From assembly GCA_036250225.1 (NCBI GenBank), contig JAPZLL010000002.1, positions 1,736,001-1,800,000 of the forward strand: a DNA stretch of 64,000 bases. Reading direction: 5' to 3'. The notes beneath the pieces were generated by a model. That model did not search any database. It was not told the origin of the DNA and saw nothing but the letters and a program-made list of their open reading frames with translations. Source of the stretch: Cercophora sp. LCS_1. Taxonomy: Eukaryota > Ascomycota > Sordariomycetes > Sordariales > Lasiosphaeriaceae. Positions 33,777 through 44,301 of the stretch are shown here, piece after piece. The position numbers and the translations under genes are program-made. Within the stretch, counting starts at the first letter, position 1. Every line of letters starts with the position of its first letter.

Positions 33777-35250
33777 CTATTTACACCGCTTCTCCACGAT
33801 GCCAGGGCCATTCTCATCGTACTCCTTCTTGGAAATCCACATCTGATGGAAAGTTCCGAGACTGGCGAGAATGCTGCCTCCTATCCAAGCACCAAACCGT
33901 CTCTCACTCGTAAGTCCAGCAGCGTGGATCTTGATCTTCAGGCCAGGAAACATGGCGTTGAGCTCCTGGTTCAGGCGGTCGTTGAATCCATTCAGCAAGC
34001 TTGTGCTTCCCGTCACCACGATGTTGCCGAGAAGGTTAGGTCGCAGGTCGACATCGACGCCTTCGATAGACTGCCGAATCAGCGCGGGGATGGTTTGCTG
34101 CTTCGTGATACGGCCCTCGTCGCCGCCGGGGAGCGGGTACGCAGCCGTCTCATCCCACATACCCTCGGATACCTTGAAGCGCTGCTCTCGCCACATTTGG
34201 TTGCTCCCGTTAGGGAACTCAAAGACGCGACCGACCTGGTTGCGGACAAAGTCCTCGTTTCCGGGGGCCATGTAGCGGCCGGGACCGCGCCACACCTCAA
34301 CGACTGACTCCTTGAATTCGGTAAGCACACGTTCCTCCTCATAGGCGCGGTACGAGTCTGCTATTTCGAAGTTGAAGGTTTTCGGGCGGTAGTCGGCCGG
34401 CGCGCCAGCCTCAACTGGCTTCTTGGCCTCCACCATAAAGGTTGGCACCAGATCCACCTTGGCATCATTGCTGTCCCACATGCTTCGGATTTGACTGCTC
34501 AGCCACACACCTCCGATGGGCGACTTTTGGATCGACCGCTTCAGTACCATGCCATCGTGAATCGCCGTAACGCTAGTGTTGCCGCCGCCCACATCCACCA
34601 CCAGCGCTGTCGCCTTGCCCGAGGCAAAGGCCGCAAGAACCGGTGTCCGGCTGTGCCAGAAGGCGGGCACGCCCCAGCTCTCCATAGCAATCTCGATGGC
34701 CTTTTCGCGCGCCTTGGGCTGGTTCCAAGGAGCCTCGGTTACAAGGAGGGGGTTTTCGGCAAGCGGCTTCTCCAGAGACTCGAGACCTTCGCCAGCCTCG
34801 TCCATATCGACATCTCCATCATCGGCGACATTGAGGCCGTTCTTGCTAGGCAGCGTCGGTCGCTCGGGTTGCAGACGCTTGACGAGCAGATGTTCCCACA
34901 TCTTGGTGGCGGCGTCCCAGTCCTCGACGGTGCTGTCGCGGTTCATGTAGTTGCGCACCTCCACGCCCGCCCGTGGCACGAGAACCTCATCACCAAAGAT
35001 GTCGCGGCCGTTGACATGCACGTAGGACGAAGGTACCATCTGCTTGGGCATCTCCTCCCCCGCGAAGCCGGCGCGCGTGGTGCAGTAACCGGGGTCTAGG
35101 ATGAGCGCCGAGACTTCATCTACATTGCGAAATAACGGTTAGTCTCAATCAATTCAGATGCTCGTACGAATGGGCTTGATTGCGCCGCGACTCACCTCCT
35201 CCGTAAATGTCAGTCGGCTGGGCCGACGACGAAAGAGGCGGTTGTACCAT
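33777..35250 (-). CDS. ARP4: Actin-related protein Arp4
   Basis: Nuclear actin-related protein that is a shared subunit of the NuA4 acetyltransferase and the INO80 and SWR1 remodelling complexes. Exons 35250-35196 and 35119-33777 give 465 residues (yeast Arp4 has 489). Actin-fold landmarks: EVSALILDPGYCTTRAGFAG (phosphate-binding loop 1, spanning the first splice junction region), EAPWNQPKAREKAIEIAMES, ALVVDVGGGNTSVTAIHDG (phosphate loop 2), LLGNIVVTGSTSLLNGFNDR and RFGAWIGGSILASLGTFHQMWISKKEY at the C-terminus. An acidic insertion (DDGDVDMDEAGEGLES) is typical of Arp4 and absent from conventional actin. The tandem, same-strand neighbour upstream is PIG-P. Confidence 0.93.
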
Positions 35251-35605
35251 GTTGATATCGAGTCTAGTGCGTTTCCTGTGTTCGCAATCCAAAATCTGTC
35301 TTTGGGTGGGGAGTTGGTGACTGCGTGAGCTGGAGTTATGAGAACGAAAGCTGCAATAAAATTGACACTGCGAGAAGCTTCGTCGCGTTTAGACTTTGGG
35401 AACGGGAGCTCCAAATTCGAGGAGGCGGGCGCGCGTTTCTTGGCGCCAGGTTCAACCATCTCGGTGGTGGGGTTCGGGGTTAGGGTTACATATGCAAGAC
35501 AACGATTCACGATGCCTTCATTCCTATCAGCAAAACCCGGGGTATCTCCAACGCCATCCAATCCCAGATCCAGATCCAAAACCCAAACCATAAAACCCAA
35601 TCTTA
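35251..35605. other. Intergenic region between ARP4 and PIG-P genes
   Basis: Both flanking genes are on the minus strand. The region holds the ARP4 promoter and the PIG-P 3' end. No further feature recognised. Confidence 0.45.
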
Positions 35606-36418
35606 CTATACCCGTACAATAACGACATCCCTATCCCCCTCCTCCAGCTCCTCATCCACACCCCTCAACTCCCCATACAAAATCTCACAAACGCCCGCCA
35701 ACGGCACATCCATAACCGCATCCGTCCCCTCATTCCACACAACCCTCCAATTCAATCCCCCGCCAGGTGTCAACAAGCCCTCTCGATCCCTCCGTTCCCT
35801 CTTCCTCCTATCATCAGCCCTAATCCGCCCCTTGGAGTCCACCACCGCCACTTTGGCCGCCTCGTCCACAATCGTCTCAATGCTCCCCAGCGGCAGCGTC
35901 AAAATCTCGGTATTGTACGCCGCCAGCGCCACGTAGATATACACGTACGTCGTGACCAAGAAGCTCGGAATCGCCAGCGACCACCACCGATTGGGATAGT
36001 AATAAATGCCCAGGACGTGCAGGAACGGCGAGGGGAGGTAGCTCCAGAGCAGATAAATGAGAAAACTCAGGCTGCTGAAGAGATAAAGCACGAAGCCGTA
36101 GTACTCGTAGGTTGGCACCTTGGGGGAGGCGCGCGGGAGCGGTTCGGCGGGGTTATCATCGTCGGATTGGTCTGGTGTTGTCGGTCGCGACGGACGCAGG
36201 AGGGACGTCAATGACGGTGAAGGAGGGAGAGGTGTGGGCGGACGACCGTAAAAGGGGGGCGCGAATGTGTGCTGCGAAAAGGGTTGTGGAGGAGGGAGGG
36301 CCTCGTCCTCGTCTTCTTCGTCTTCGCCGCCTGAGGTGGTGGAAGCGTCATCTTCTGAGACATTGTTGCCCTCGGAGAGGATGAGACCTTCCTCTTCTTC
36401 TTCTGATGTTATCGACAT
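35606..36418 (-). CDS. GPI19: GPI-N-acetylglucosaminyltransferase subunit PIG-P (Gpi19)
   Basis: Subunit of the ER enzyme that transfers GlcNAc to phosphatidylinositol, the first step of GPI-anchor synthesis. Single exon, 270 residues, starting at ATG 36418 (MSITSEEEEEGL); the open frame upstream has no ATG. The PIG-P domain is clear: YEYYGFVLYLFSSLSFLIYL (helix 1), a linker ending GIYYYPNRWWSLAIP, helix 2 (SFLVTTYVYIYVALAAYN) and the post-helix motif TEILTLPLGSIETIVDEAAK. Before the domain lies a disordered acidic and proline-rich region of about 105 residues, much longer than in the roughly 130-residue human protein. The C-terminal charged extension is also fungal-specific as far as I know. 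Confidence 0.9.
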   Translation of the reverse strand: MSITSEEEEEGLILSEGNNVSEDDASTTSGGEDEEDEDEALPPPQPFSQHTFAPPFYGRPPTPLPPSPSLTSLLRPSRPTTPDQSDDDNPAEPLPRASPKVPTYEYYGFVLYLFSSLSFLIYLLWSYLPSPFLHVLGIYYYPNRWWSLAIPSFLVTTYVYIYVALAAYNTEILTLPLGSIETIVDEAAKVAVVDSKGRIRADDRRKRERRDREGLLTPGGGLNWRVVWNEGTDAVMDVPLAGVCEILYGELRGVDEELEEGDRDVVIVRV

Positions 36419-36809
36419 GACGCAGGCATTTGAGTGGCGCTTCAATTGCAAGGATGGGAATGTCGTGTGAACCAAGGTGTTGCGGGATTGGGAAGCGCGC
36501 TGGTTCCAAAGCTAGCAAGCTCCCAGTGGATGACAGCGGCATTACCCGTTGGAAAGACGGTTGGTTGGGCCCGAAACGAATTCCCGGCCCCACCACAGCT
36601 CAACTGACTCGGCACACCCCTTTTTCCCCCTGAAATCAACCAGTCATCTAGACACAGTTGGAACCTCGAAAATAATTCCGTACTATAACATCGAAACAAC
36701 CCCGCTAAAGCCCCCATGTTTCGCCGGCAGTATACAAATACAAGACTCCCGTGCCGCAGAAACATACTCAGAAAGTGTTCGTAAATACCCCGAAAATGGC
36801 TTTCTCTCA
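36419..36809. other. Intergenic region between PIG-P and VPS8
   Basis: Promoter of the PIG-P gene and 3' end of VPS8, both on the minus strand. No additional feature recognised. Confidence 0.45.
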
Positions 36810-39800
36810 TCACCCGTCAATCGGACATCTATACTCGGCCTCCTTGCCGTGCCTATCCCCTCCCCTCGTCATCATCCCTTGCCTAGTCTGGAGCTCCTCC
36901 AAACACCTCTGGTGGTATATATGCCTACACGCCAGAACAACAAGCGGCCCCAGGAGCGGGGCGCCGCCTGGTCTGGGACTCATCCGCCCCGACACGCCCA
37001 CAACGCTCAGGTCACCACTCCCAACCGTCAGGTTCGGGCCCATGGGAGACAGGGCGCGCCCATGTATTTCGCAGCCGTTAGCCGCCGCGGCTTCTCGTTG
37101 CTCCTGCTCGAAATCGATCCTTGGACTCAAGTCTCTGCCTTTGCCCTTCCCTTCGTATTCCTCTTCAATTGGCGAGCCTAGCCCGCTGCCTTTTCCTCTA
37201 CCCTCGGAACCACCTGGAGACAAGAGCGCGTTCCTCTGTAATTTTCTCTTCTCCATCTCTGTTCGCTTCTCCTCCCATGCCTCAAACACATTGCCTGCCA
37301 CGCCAGGTCCCCATACTCTTCGCCCGCAAGCCTCACACGTCGACCCCTTAGGCCTCCAGCCGCGCTGGCGAAGCTCGACCGCTTGTTTGACATTGACAAA
37401 GAGACTACGCTCAAGCAGACGGTTGGAAAGCCGAAGAATCGACTCCTCGTAAGCATAGGCTGCAAAGATGGACGATAGGACGGCGCGGAGGTCTGCGAGA
37501 TTTGGAGAGGATGCCGCGGCACGTGTAAGGAATGCGCGTAAGACGCGAAGGAAGGAAAAATTCGATCCGACAACGGCTGGGCTTCTGGCAGGGCCCGAAG
37601 CGGGAGGCGTTGAGGTAGAGGTAAGCAGTGCCGTGAAGGTGTTCTGGACAAGGGATCTAAGAGAAGCCAGGAGCTTGTCAGTGTCGAGCAAGTCGTAAGC
37701 GCCATAATGCTCAGTGTCGCCATTGGTAGTTGGCGGTTGCTGTTCCTGGTACATTTGTAGGTCCGAGGATATTTGCTTGGTGATCTGCACGGTTGCGTCA
37801 ATCAACTCTAGCCAGAGACTCTCATCAGGACCAAGGTTGTCCTGATTTGGTGATTTTTGTCGTCTTCGGCTGCCGCTACCATCGCGAATGGTTTTTGTTT
37901 GGCCTTTACAGAGCCATATGCCGACCAGTGTGTACTTTTGAAGGGCTTCCATGAGGTCTCCGGCCGCCTCCTGGCGGTCCGAAATATCTCCATCATCTTG
38001 TGCTTCAGTCAGGAGACCATGAAGCGCAGACTCCAATGTCTCGAGATGCTTGGTGAGACGACCCATAGCCTCCACTACTTGGCCTTCTTTTGCCATCAGA
38101 ACCACAGCAGCATCGATGACACCCGTCTCTTCCATTGTTGGTAAGAGGTTCTCAAGCTTGAGGTTTGCTGACTGAACTTGCCCAACATAATCAGACACGT
38201 GCGATGGGTTGAACTTGCACATAAGACGCAGATAATGCTCGACCAAGTCGTTATCCAAAGCCTTCTCCGGTGTCGGGTCATCCTCTGGTTCCAGGATCGT
38301 CTTCAAGTAGCCGTACTGGAGCTCCGGCTGACCAGACACAGAATCCAGGATAAACCGATGGAGCTCTGGCGCATGATTCGCAATTGTCAACGCCGCACGT
38401 TTCGGGTCAAGGTCGACAAAATCTTCCGAGTGCTCCTTGATGACGCTGTGCACGTCTTGAATCTGCCGCTTTGTGAGATTTGCACTCCCGTCCAGAAAAC
38501 TTTTGACGCAGTCGAAGATGGCGTCACGATCGTCAGGATCCTCGAAGTATGCCTGGACAAGCTTCCCATACTGTTTGTCGGACCGGTAGATGCGCTTCAG
38601 AATGCGGTAAAACCCCGCTTGCTTGAAGAGTGGGATGAGATCGGCAATGTCTGGCGGTTGATAGACCGAGAGTAAGTACTCGGAGCTGAGCTGTGCGTCC
38701 TCGAACAAGTCGGTGCCAGGGTAGTTGCACAACCCAGTCAAAACCTTGGTCAAGGTCGAACCTGTGAAGAGGAGGTATTGGGGATATTTGGGGAGGTTTC
38801 TCGCGATGAACATGTCGAGATAGATGGTGTCGGCTAGAGGAAAATCCGACGGGTTCATAATCTCCATCAAGATGGAGACAATGTATTGTCTGTCCACAGT
38901 CAAGCCGAATATTTGCTCTTCGGGAAGATCACGGTCAGGGCTGCCGACCATCTGTCGCTCTGGTGAGTCGTTAAGAAACGGGTCCTCAAAGGCCTCGTTC
39001 AGCGTACTCAGAAAATCCGGGGCAGCAAACTTCAGTATCATCCGAAGATAGGGAAATGAAGGCTCCTGCGACTGAGTTGGCTTCGTTAAGAACCTCCTGC
39101 TGCTTCCTTTTGGCCATGTGATACTCTTTCCAGAGAACAGAAACCAGTACAACTCGGCCTTTGCTTTTTGGGCCAGGGGCTCCGGAATTGGCTCACCCGT
39201 TGGGTAGACGCGTCCGGTTAGGACGTATGAAAGATACGTGAATATCTTATATGCGTTCACTCCAGCTTCATCTTCGTTTGGATTCCCCGACCCCGTATAC
39301 TCGCCGTTCTGCATCAGCGGCACCAATAGGGCGAGCAGGTCCAGAAGCGGAGTGATGTAATCCGCAAGTGCCTGGTTCCAGACATAGATCAACGCGTCGT
39401 ACAGGCTGTGCCGCTTGCAAAGCACCGTGACTTGGTCGAGATCGAGCGTCGCAGTATCCATGTGACAGATGAGCTCCTCGAGTCGAGACTCCCAACCTTT
39501 GCTGACAAAGTGCGAGACTAAAGCCTTCATGACAGTTGGCGGAACCGCACTGATGGTCTTGTCGAGAACGTAGGGTTCCAAACTCTCGAGAAAGATGCCT
39601 TCCGCCCCACCGTCCTCGTACCACTCGTACATCTCGTCAAACAGAAAGTCGATATCGCCAACTTGTCGGCAGCCTACGAAGCATGTCTCTGCGAGTTCCC
39701 GGAGCTGTCCCTCATCTACAGAGCTGTTCGGTTTTTTCCTCTGACCGAAGGCGTATTTTAATGAGGCGCTCATGATTTCCATGAGCTTGTCCAAAACCAT

Positions 39801-41871
39801 GGAGTGTCGCGAGGCCTGGTCTTCTGGTAACCCGACCGTGAGCTTATTGGCGTCGCCTGTGTAGTAGGATGTAGCAAGCTGGATGGCTCCCAGGTAATCA
39901 CCATTCTCCATCAACGCAATAAGTCTATCGGCCCAGTTGGAGAGGGCGCCAATTGAGACGTCGTTGAACCCCAACAAGAAGAGCCGGCCTTTGTATGCCT
40001 TGAAGCTCATGTAAAAGGCATCGGCAACAACCCCATGCATCGTTGTGTCGTCCTCATCAAGCTGCTCCACCAGCGTATGGAGTTGTTTGGAGAACAGATC
40101 GACGTGATAGATGTGCTTGTAGATAAGGTCGAACGCTTCGGTCATTCTCATGCTTCGATCCTCCAACACAATCAGTCGTTGACTAATTGTGAGAACGGTC
40201 AAAACGGATCGACTTAACCATTGCACAGCGACAATGGGCTCCTCACATTTCCATCGACTTCGTGCCCTGAATTTGAGACTTGGGGGCTTGTCCTTATCCT
40301 CTGAGGGGATTTCGTCCACATCCAAAACGGTCAAGACATTTGACCAGCAGTAAACGAGCTTGACCTTGGACATCTGATTTCCAGTCACAGGATCGGCCAC
40401 TTTGAGCTTTACTGAGGGGAACCAAGCAAGACAGCCTGTCATGGCGCTGTGTGATGCGACTTCTTTGGGACGAGCCGATTTGTGTTGAGTTTGGGCTATA
40501 GGTGTTGTGGAGACTATGACCAACAAATACGGTGTGAGCATAGCGGTCAGACCCATGGTATCCGTGGCGACTTCAACGTTCCCAAGCGGCAAGGAAGCGA
40601 AGGCGAGGACAGTGCTTGGTTTCATTGTCTTCCCGGCCGGTGGTTTTGAGTCTGGATAGCGACCGAGGATTCGGGTAGTTTTGACTGTCCTTCCAAAAGA
40701 CCCAGTCCCACGAGTCGCCAAATGCGAGAATGCCATTCCGCGATCATCTGCGGACACAAGCGCAGTATGCCGCGTTCCCAGAAAACCCAAATGAGTCACG
40801 CAAACATTGGGCATATGGCCATCCATTGTCCGGTGCTGCAGCTGGGATTGATCCAGGTGTGGGATGCTCAAGAAGGGTCTGGCAGCTCCGCGTGTGGTGT
40901 CCCAGGTGAAAATGCTGCCATTCGCATGACCACCAGCAACCGTCGTGTGGTCCGCTGAGATGGCGATGGCTGTGATGGCCCCAGATTCAACGGCTAGGAC
41001 AAGTCAGTCACTGTAGGTATCAGAATAGACAGAACCCTGACCTTTCGTGCCGGGACCCAGAATCATTTTCAGATTCTGGTTGTAATCAAACATTAAGATT
41101 ATCCCCTTGGATGTCCCTAAAACGATGGTGGCAGACACGGCAAAACACGTCGGAGAACCGAAGTTTCTCTTCCCCGCCTCCGAGAACGCCTGGCCATTCA
41201 GCTTTTTTAACTTGGTCCATCTTACAACCTCCCATGGGGGCGAAGGGGTATCGGTCTCCCCGGGATCAAGCAGCAACTGACTGCTCACGGATACGGTTCG
41301 GCTGTGGCCGCCCAAGAAGGCTGGCGACGATGGCCTCGAGGAAATGATGCTCGGGGAGGAGATACGTGACTGGAATCTCCTATCAAAAGGCCTAAACGAG
41401 GGCGTCGGGCTCCCAAGCCTAGGTCGGCCGTGGTGAGGCAATACACTGCTGCTTGCGGGAGAAGATATCACAGAGCCCTTGACCGGTCAGCGCAATACTC
41501 ACACCCACCGCACCATTCCACCGACTCACTTGCACAGACGGGGAATCGTCGGGTATGGATAGGAGGGAGTCAATCGGACTCCCAGCCTGCCGAGGAATCG
41601 CATCGGTCGATCCATCTTCTGAGGTCGTCTCGTGCTCGGCTTCGAGGAGCTCTCGGTAGCGGTTCTTGATGGTAGAGTCACCAATCGATGGCACCGGCGT
41701 TGTAGGGGTTTGCCTTTCTTCCTCAAGTATGTTGGCAATGTGGTCCTCATCGCGATCGCCCCTCACGGTCTCCTCGTCGCTGGAGCTGTGATCCTCGGCT
41801 GATGGTAGTTCCGGAATGTCTGCCATGGCATCTCCCGGGCCATCATCACCCCGCGGCGAACTCGAGCTCAT
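36810..41871 (-). CDS. VPS8: Vacuolar sorting protein Vps8, CORVET tethering subunit
   Basis: Rab5-binding subunit of the CORVET complex, which tethers endosomes. Exons 41871-41530, 41477-41042 and 40993-36810 give 1653 residues. The N-terminus is acidic and Ser-rich, then a WD40 beta-propeller (FAVSATIVLGTSKGIILMFD; AITAIAISADHTTVAGGHANGS; HTALVSADDRGMAF). A long alpha-solenoid follows, with ALIYVWNQALADYITPLLDL and YPGTDLFEDAQLSSEYLLS. The C-terminus is a RING-like domain: CEACGRRVWG, a low-complexity insert, LACRHIYHQRCLEEL and YRCPIDG. Intron 1 is placed at GTGAGTCGG (41529) because the later GTGAGT at 41502 would leave a 25-nt intron; the chosen 52-nt intron has a CTGAC branch motif. It shares a divergent promoter with the GPALPP gene. 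Confidence 0.92.
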
Positions 41872-42385
41872 CGGTTATGTCTGACGTGCCGCATTGTTCT
41901 GTGAAAATGGCCGACAGCACCTCTTGATCTAGAGGCTCAAACTGCTCCTCTGCCGCCTACCTAGCCAAGGAATCCTTGCTCGGCGTGCACGGGATCGAGA
42001 TGCGGAGGGCTTCGCAACGGGCGCTATTCTCCGGAAGTGGCCGCCGTTCAACAGAATAGCGTTATCGTCGACAGAAAGTGCAACGGGGAAGCTCGAGAGT
42101 TTGCGCGATCAAATCTCGTAGAGAGTTTCTCAAGACTTGCAGAGGGCACTGACGCAGCTCCCCTGGATCAACCGTTCCCACTGAGCTTGGAACCCAGCCA
42201 CACAGATTGCGGGAGCGCAGATCCTTATCGATAAGACAGGAGGCGCTAGCCGGGGAACTTCACAGGCAATCGCAATCCATGAACCTGGATCCAATTGTCG
42301 ACATCAAACAAATGCGACAACTTTAACCCATCCAACGTCACACTCCGCTTTCAGCAACCACAACTCCAACAACGGAGCGTCGCCA
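41872..42385. other. Divergent promoter region between VPS8 and the GPALPP gene
   Basis: A 514-bp shared upstream region. It contains the TTATCGATAA palindrome at 42224-42235, listed separately. No coding content. Confidence 0.5.
42220..42236. promoter_or_regulatory. Second copy of the GATCCTTATCGATAAG motif
   Basis: Sixteen bases identical to 17242-17257, with the inner palindrome CTTATCGATAAG at 42224-42235. It lies about 150 bp upstream of the GPALPP start and 350 bp upstream of VPS8. I found no third copy of TTATCGATAA in the window by eye. Confidence 0.55.
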
Positions 42386-43480
42386 ATGGCTTCCATGGGA
42401 CCCCAGCTACCTCCCCATCTACAAAAGCGCAAGCGCACACCTGAAGATGACCAACCAACTTCCCTCCCACCAGCCAAAGCGACGCGACGCGCCAACGAAG
42501 ATGAAATCCCACTAGACGACGATTCGGACTCAGATTCCGGCTACGGGCCGAGCGCCCCCATCCCAGCAAACGGAAATCCCATTGCGACAGCATCCCGACC
42601 GCCCATAGGCCCCTGTCTCCCTCCCACAGTACCAAGCAATCCAGAACGCCGCCAGATCGGCCCCTCCCTCCCCCCACCGCGGACCAACACCGACGAGATC
42701 CCGCTCTCCGACTCCGACTCCGACTCCGACACGGGCCCGGCGCCGCCACCAACGGCCAAACGCATTCTCGGCCCCGCCCCTCCCCCAGCGGACCTCTCCA
42801 CCCGTCCTCCTACAGACCCCAACCCCGACCCAGACTCCGACTCCGACTCAGACTGGGGACCGTCCCTCCCATCCGCCACCGGCCCCCGCTCCCACGGCCC
42901 CTCAATCCCCTCCGCCGCCGCTCCGCCACCGGAACCTATCGCACCCAAGCGCGACGACTGGATGATCGCGCCCCCAACAAGCAGCGGGTATCGCGCACCA
43001 GATCCAACCAAGCTCAAAAACCGCAAGTTCGCAAGTGGGCGCTCAGCCTCGGACAAGCCCGCTGGCGGTGTGAGTTCCATCTGGACCGAAACGCCCGAGG
43101 AAAAAGCACGACGGTTAGCAAACGCCGTTCTGGGTCGGGAAGACCCATCTACCGCTGCCGCGTCCACGGGGTCATCTGCAGGCGGCTCAACAGTGTCAGC
43201 ATCTAAAAGGGCCGATGAGGCAAAGATCAGGGCGTTTATAGAGAAGAACAAGGGACCGAGCCTGGTGGAAGAGCACCAGGCAATGAAACAGTCTGGTAAG
43301 GGGAAGAGGGATGGAACTGGAAAGGAGGAGGAGGAGGAAGAGGACGATCCAAGTAAGAGAGCGTTTGATTGGGAGAAGGATATGAAAGTTGGCGGGCAAA
43401 TCAGCAATTCCCAGAGGAGACAGCTGCTCAATAAGGCGGCCAATTTTGGGGGGAGGTTTCAGAAAGGGAGCTTCCTGTAA
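42386..43480 (+). CDS. GPALPP motif-containing protein (DUF3752)
   Basis: Intronless gene of 364 residues. The N-terminal half is disordered and carries repeated G-P-x-L/P-P motifs (GPQLPP, GPCLPP, GPSLPP, GPAPPP twice, GPSLPS), interspersed with acidic Ser-Asp runs (DDDSDSDSGYGPSAP, LSDSDSDSDTGP) that look like casein kinase 2 targets. The conserved C-terminal domain includes RDDWMIAPPTSSGYRAPDPTKL, SSIWTETPEEKARRLAN, SLVEEHQAMK, RAFDWEKDMKVGGQISNSQR and the ending AANFGGRFQKGSFL, which matches GPALPP1-type proteins. A nuclear role is inferred from homologues and the KRKR-like basic motif near the start; the molecular function is unknown. It is divergent from VPS8. Confidence 0.88.
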   Translation: MASMGPQLPPHLQKRKRTPEDDQPTSLPPAKATRRANEDEIPLDDDSDSDSGYGPSAPIPANGNPIATASRPPIGPCLPPTVPSNPERRQIGPSLPPPRTNTDEIPLSDSDSDSDTGPAPPPTAKRILGPAPPPADLSTRPPTDPNPDPDSDSDSDWGPSLPSATGPRSHGPSIPSAAAPPPEPIAPKRDDWMIAPPTSSGYRAPDPTKLKNRKFASGRSASDKPAGGVSSIWTETPEEKARRLANAVLGREDPSTAAASTGSSAGGSTVSASKRADEAKIRAFIEKNKGPSLVEEHQAMKQSGKGKRDGTGKEEEEEEDDPSKRAFDWEKDMKVGGQISNSQRRQLLNKAANFGGRFQKGSFL

Positions 43481-44301
43481 TAGCTTTTTGACTGCTGAAG
43501 TAGAGCCATTGTCCTTTGCCGATCGGAGAAGAACTTCAGAAGCGCCATAACATCTTGCAGCCTTACGTCGAGACAGGGCGTTTAAAATAGCTCGATCGCA
43601 CACGTATTAATGGCGGACACATCCAAAGGGCTGGGATTACACGGCTTTCATCATTATACTGTTGAATCCTTCGCCCATAACACCATACTCCCATCGCGGA
43701 CGTCATACCAACTAACTACAGTCACCGTCTTGTGGAGCCCTCCTCAAACTCGACGGGAGCGGTTTATACAGGACCTCTGCTTACACTCGTCTGTCCTAGA
43801 CGTTCCATAAAAACTCCATGCTTGGCGGGTTTACTTCCATACAGCCCCCGACATAAACCAACCCATTCCCGGTTATAAACATGACTTGCCTCTGTGCTAT
43901 GCATACCCAAGTGACCTCCCAAAGAAAGACTGACATATAATAAAATGAAAACCGAGGATCAAAGTCACAGGCTTCTCAACTCAATCACAATTGTGGTAAT
44001 ATCCTCCCCACTCGACCCTTGCCACCCTAGCCATCGCGCTGGTGTAGTGCGTGCTTGGTGATTTCGAATCGAAGGTGTCCGAGCACAGTGGCCGGCCCAG
44101 CATATCGGACGGAGAATCGGTCTCGGGGGAGTTCGATTACGAACATTCCAGATTGCCCCCGAGATGCAAAGAGCTCTCGAGGGACAAGAGAAATGAGCCC
44201 AGATATCGTAGTCACGCTTGTAAGAGTACATATACATGGGTGAAATGCGGGGTATCGATTGAATAACGCGATAAATGCTGGCAGAGCAGTTGTCAACAAG
44301 A
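43481..44301. other. Convergent intergenic region
   Basis: Lies between the 3' ends of the GPALPP gene (+) and the RING-finger gene (-). Only short random frames are present. Confidence 0.45.

Noticed and set aside
41478..41502. VPS8 intron 1 starting at the GTGAGT at 41502
   Set aside because: It would be 25 nt long. The GTGAGT at 41529 gives a 52-nt intron with a proper branch motif and the same downstream frame.
42541..43443. 300-codon open frame on the minus strand
   Set aside because: Antisense to the GPALPP gene; the Ser/Gly/Glu repeats mirror the Ser-Asp and Pro repeats of the true protein.
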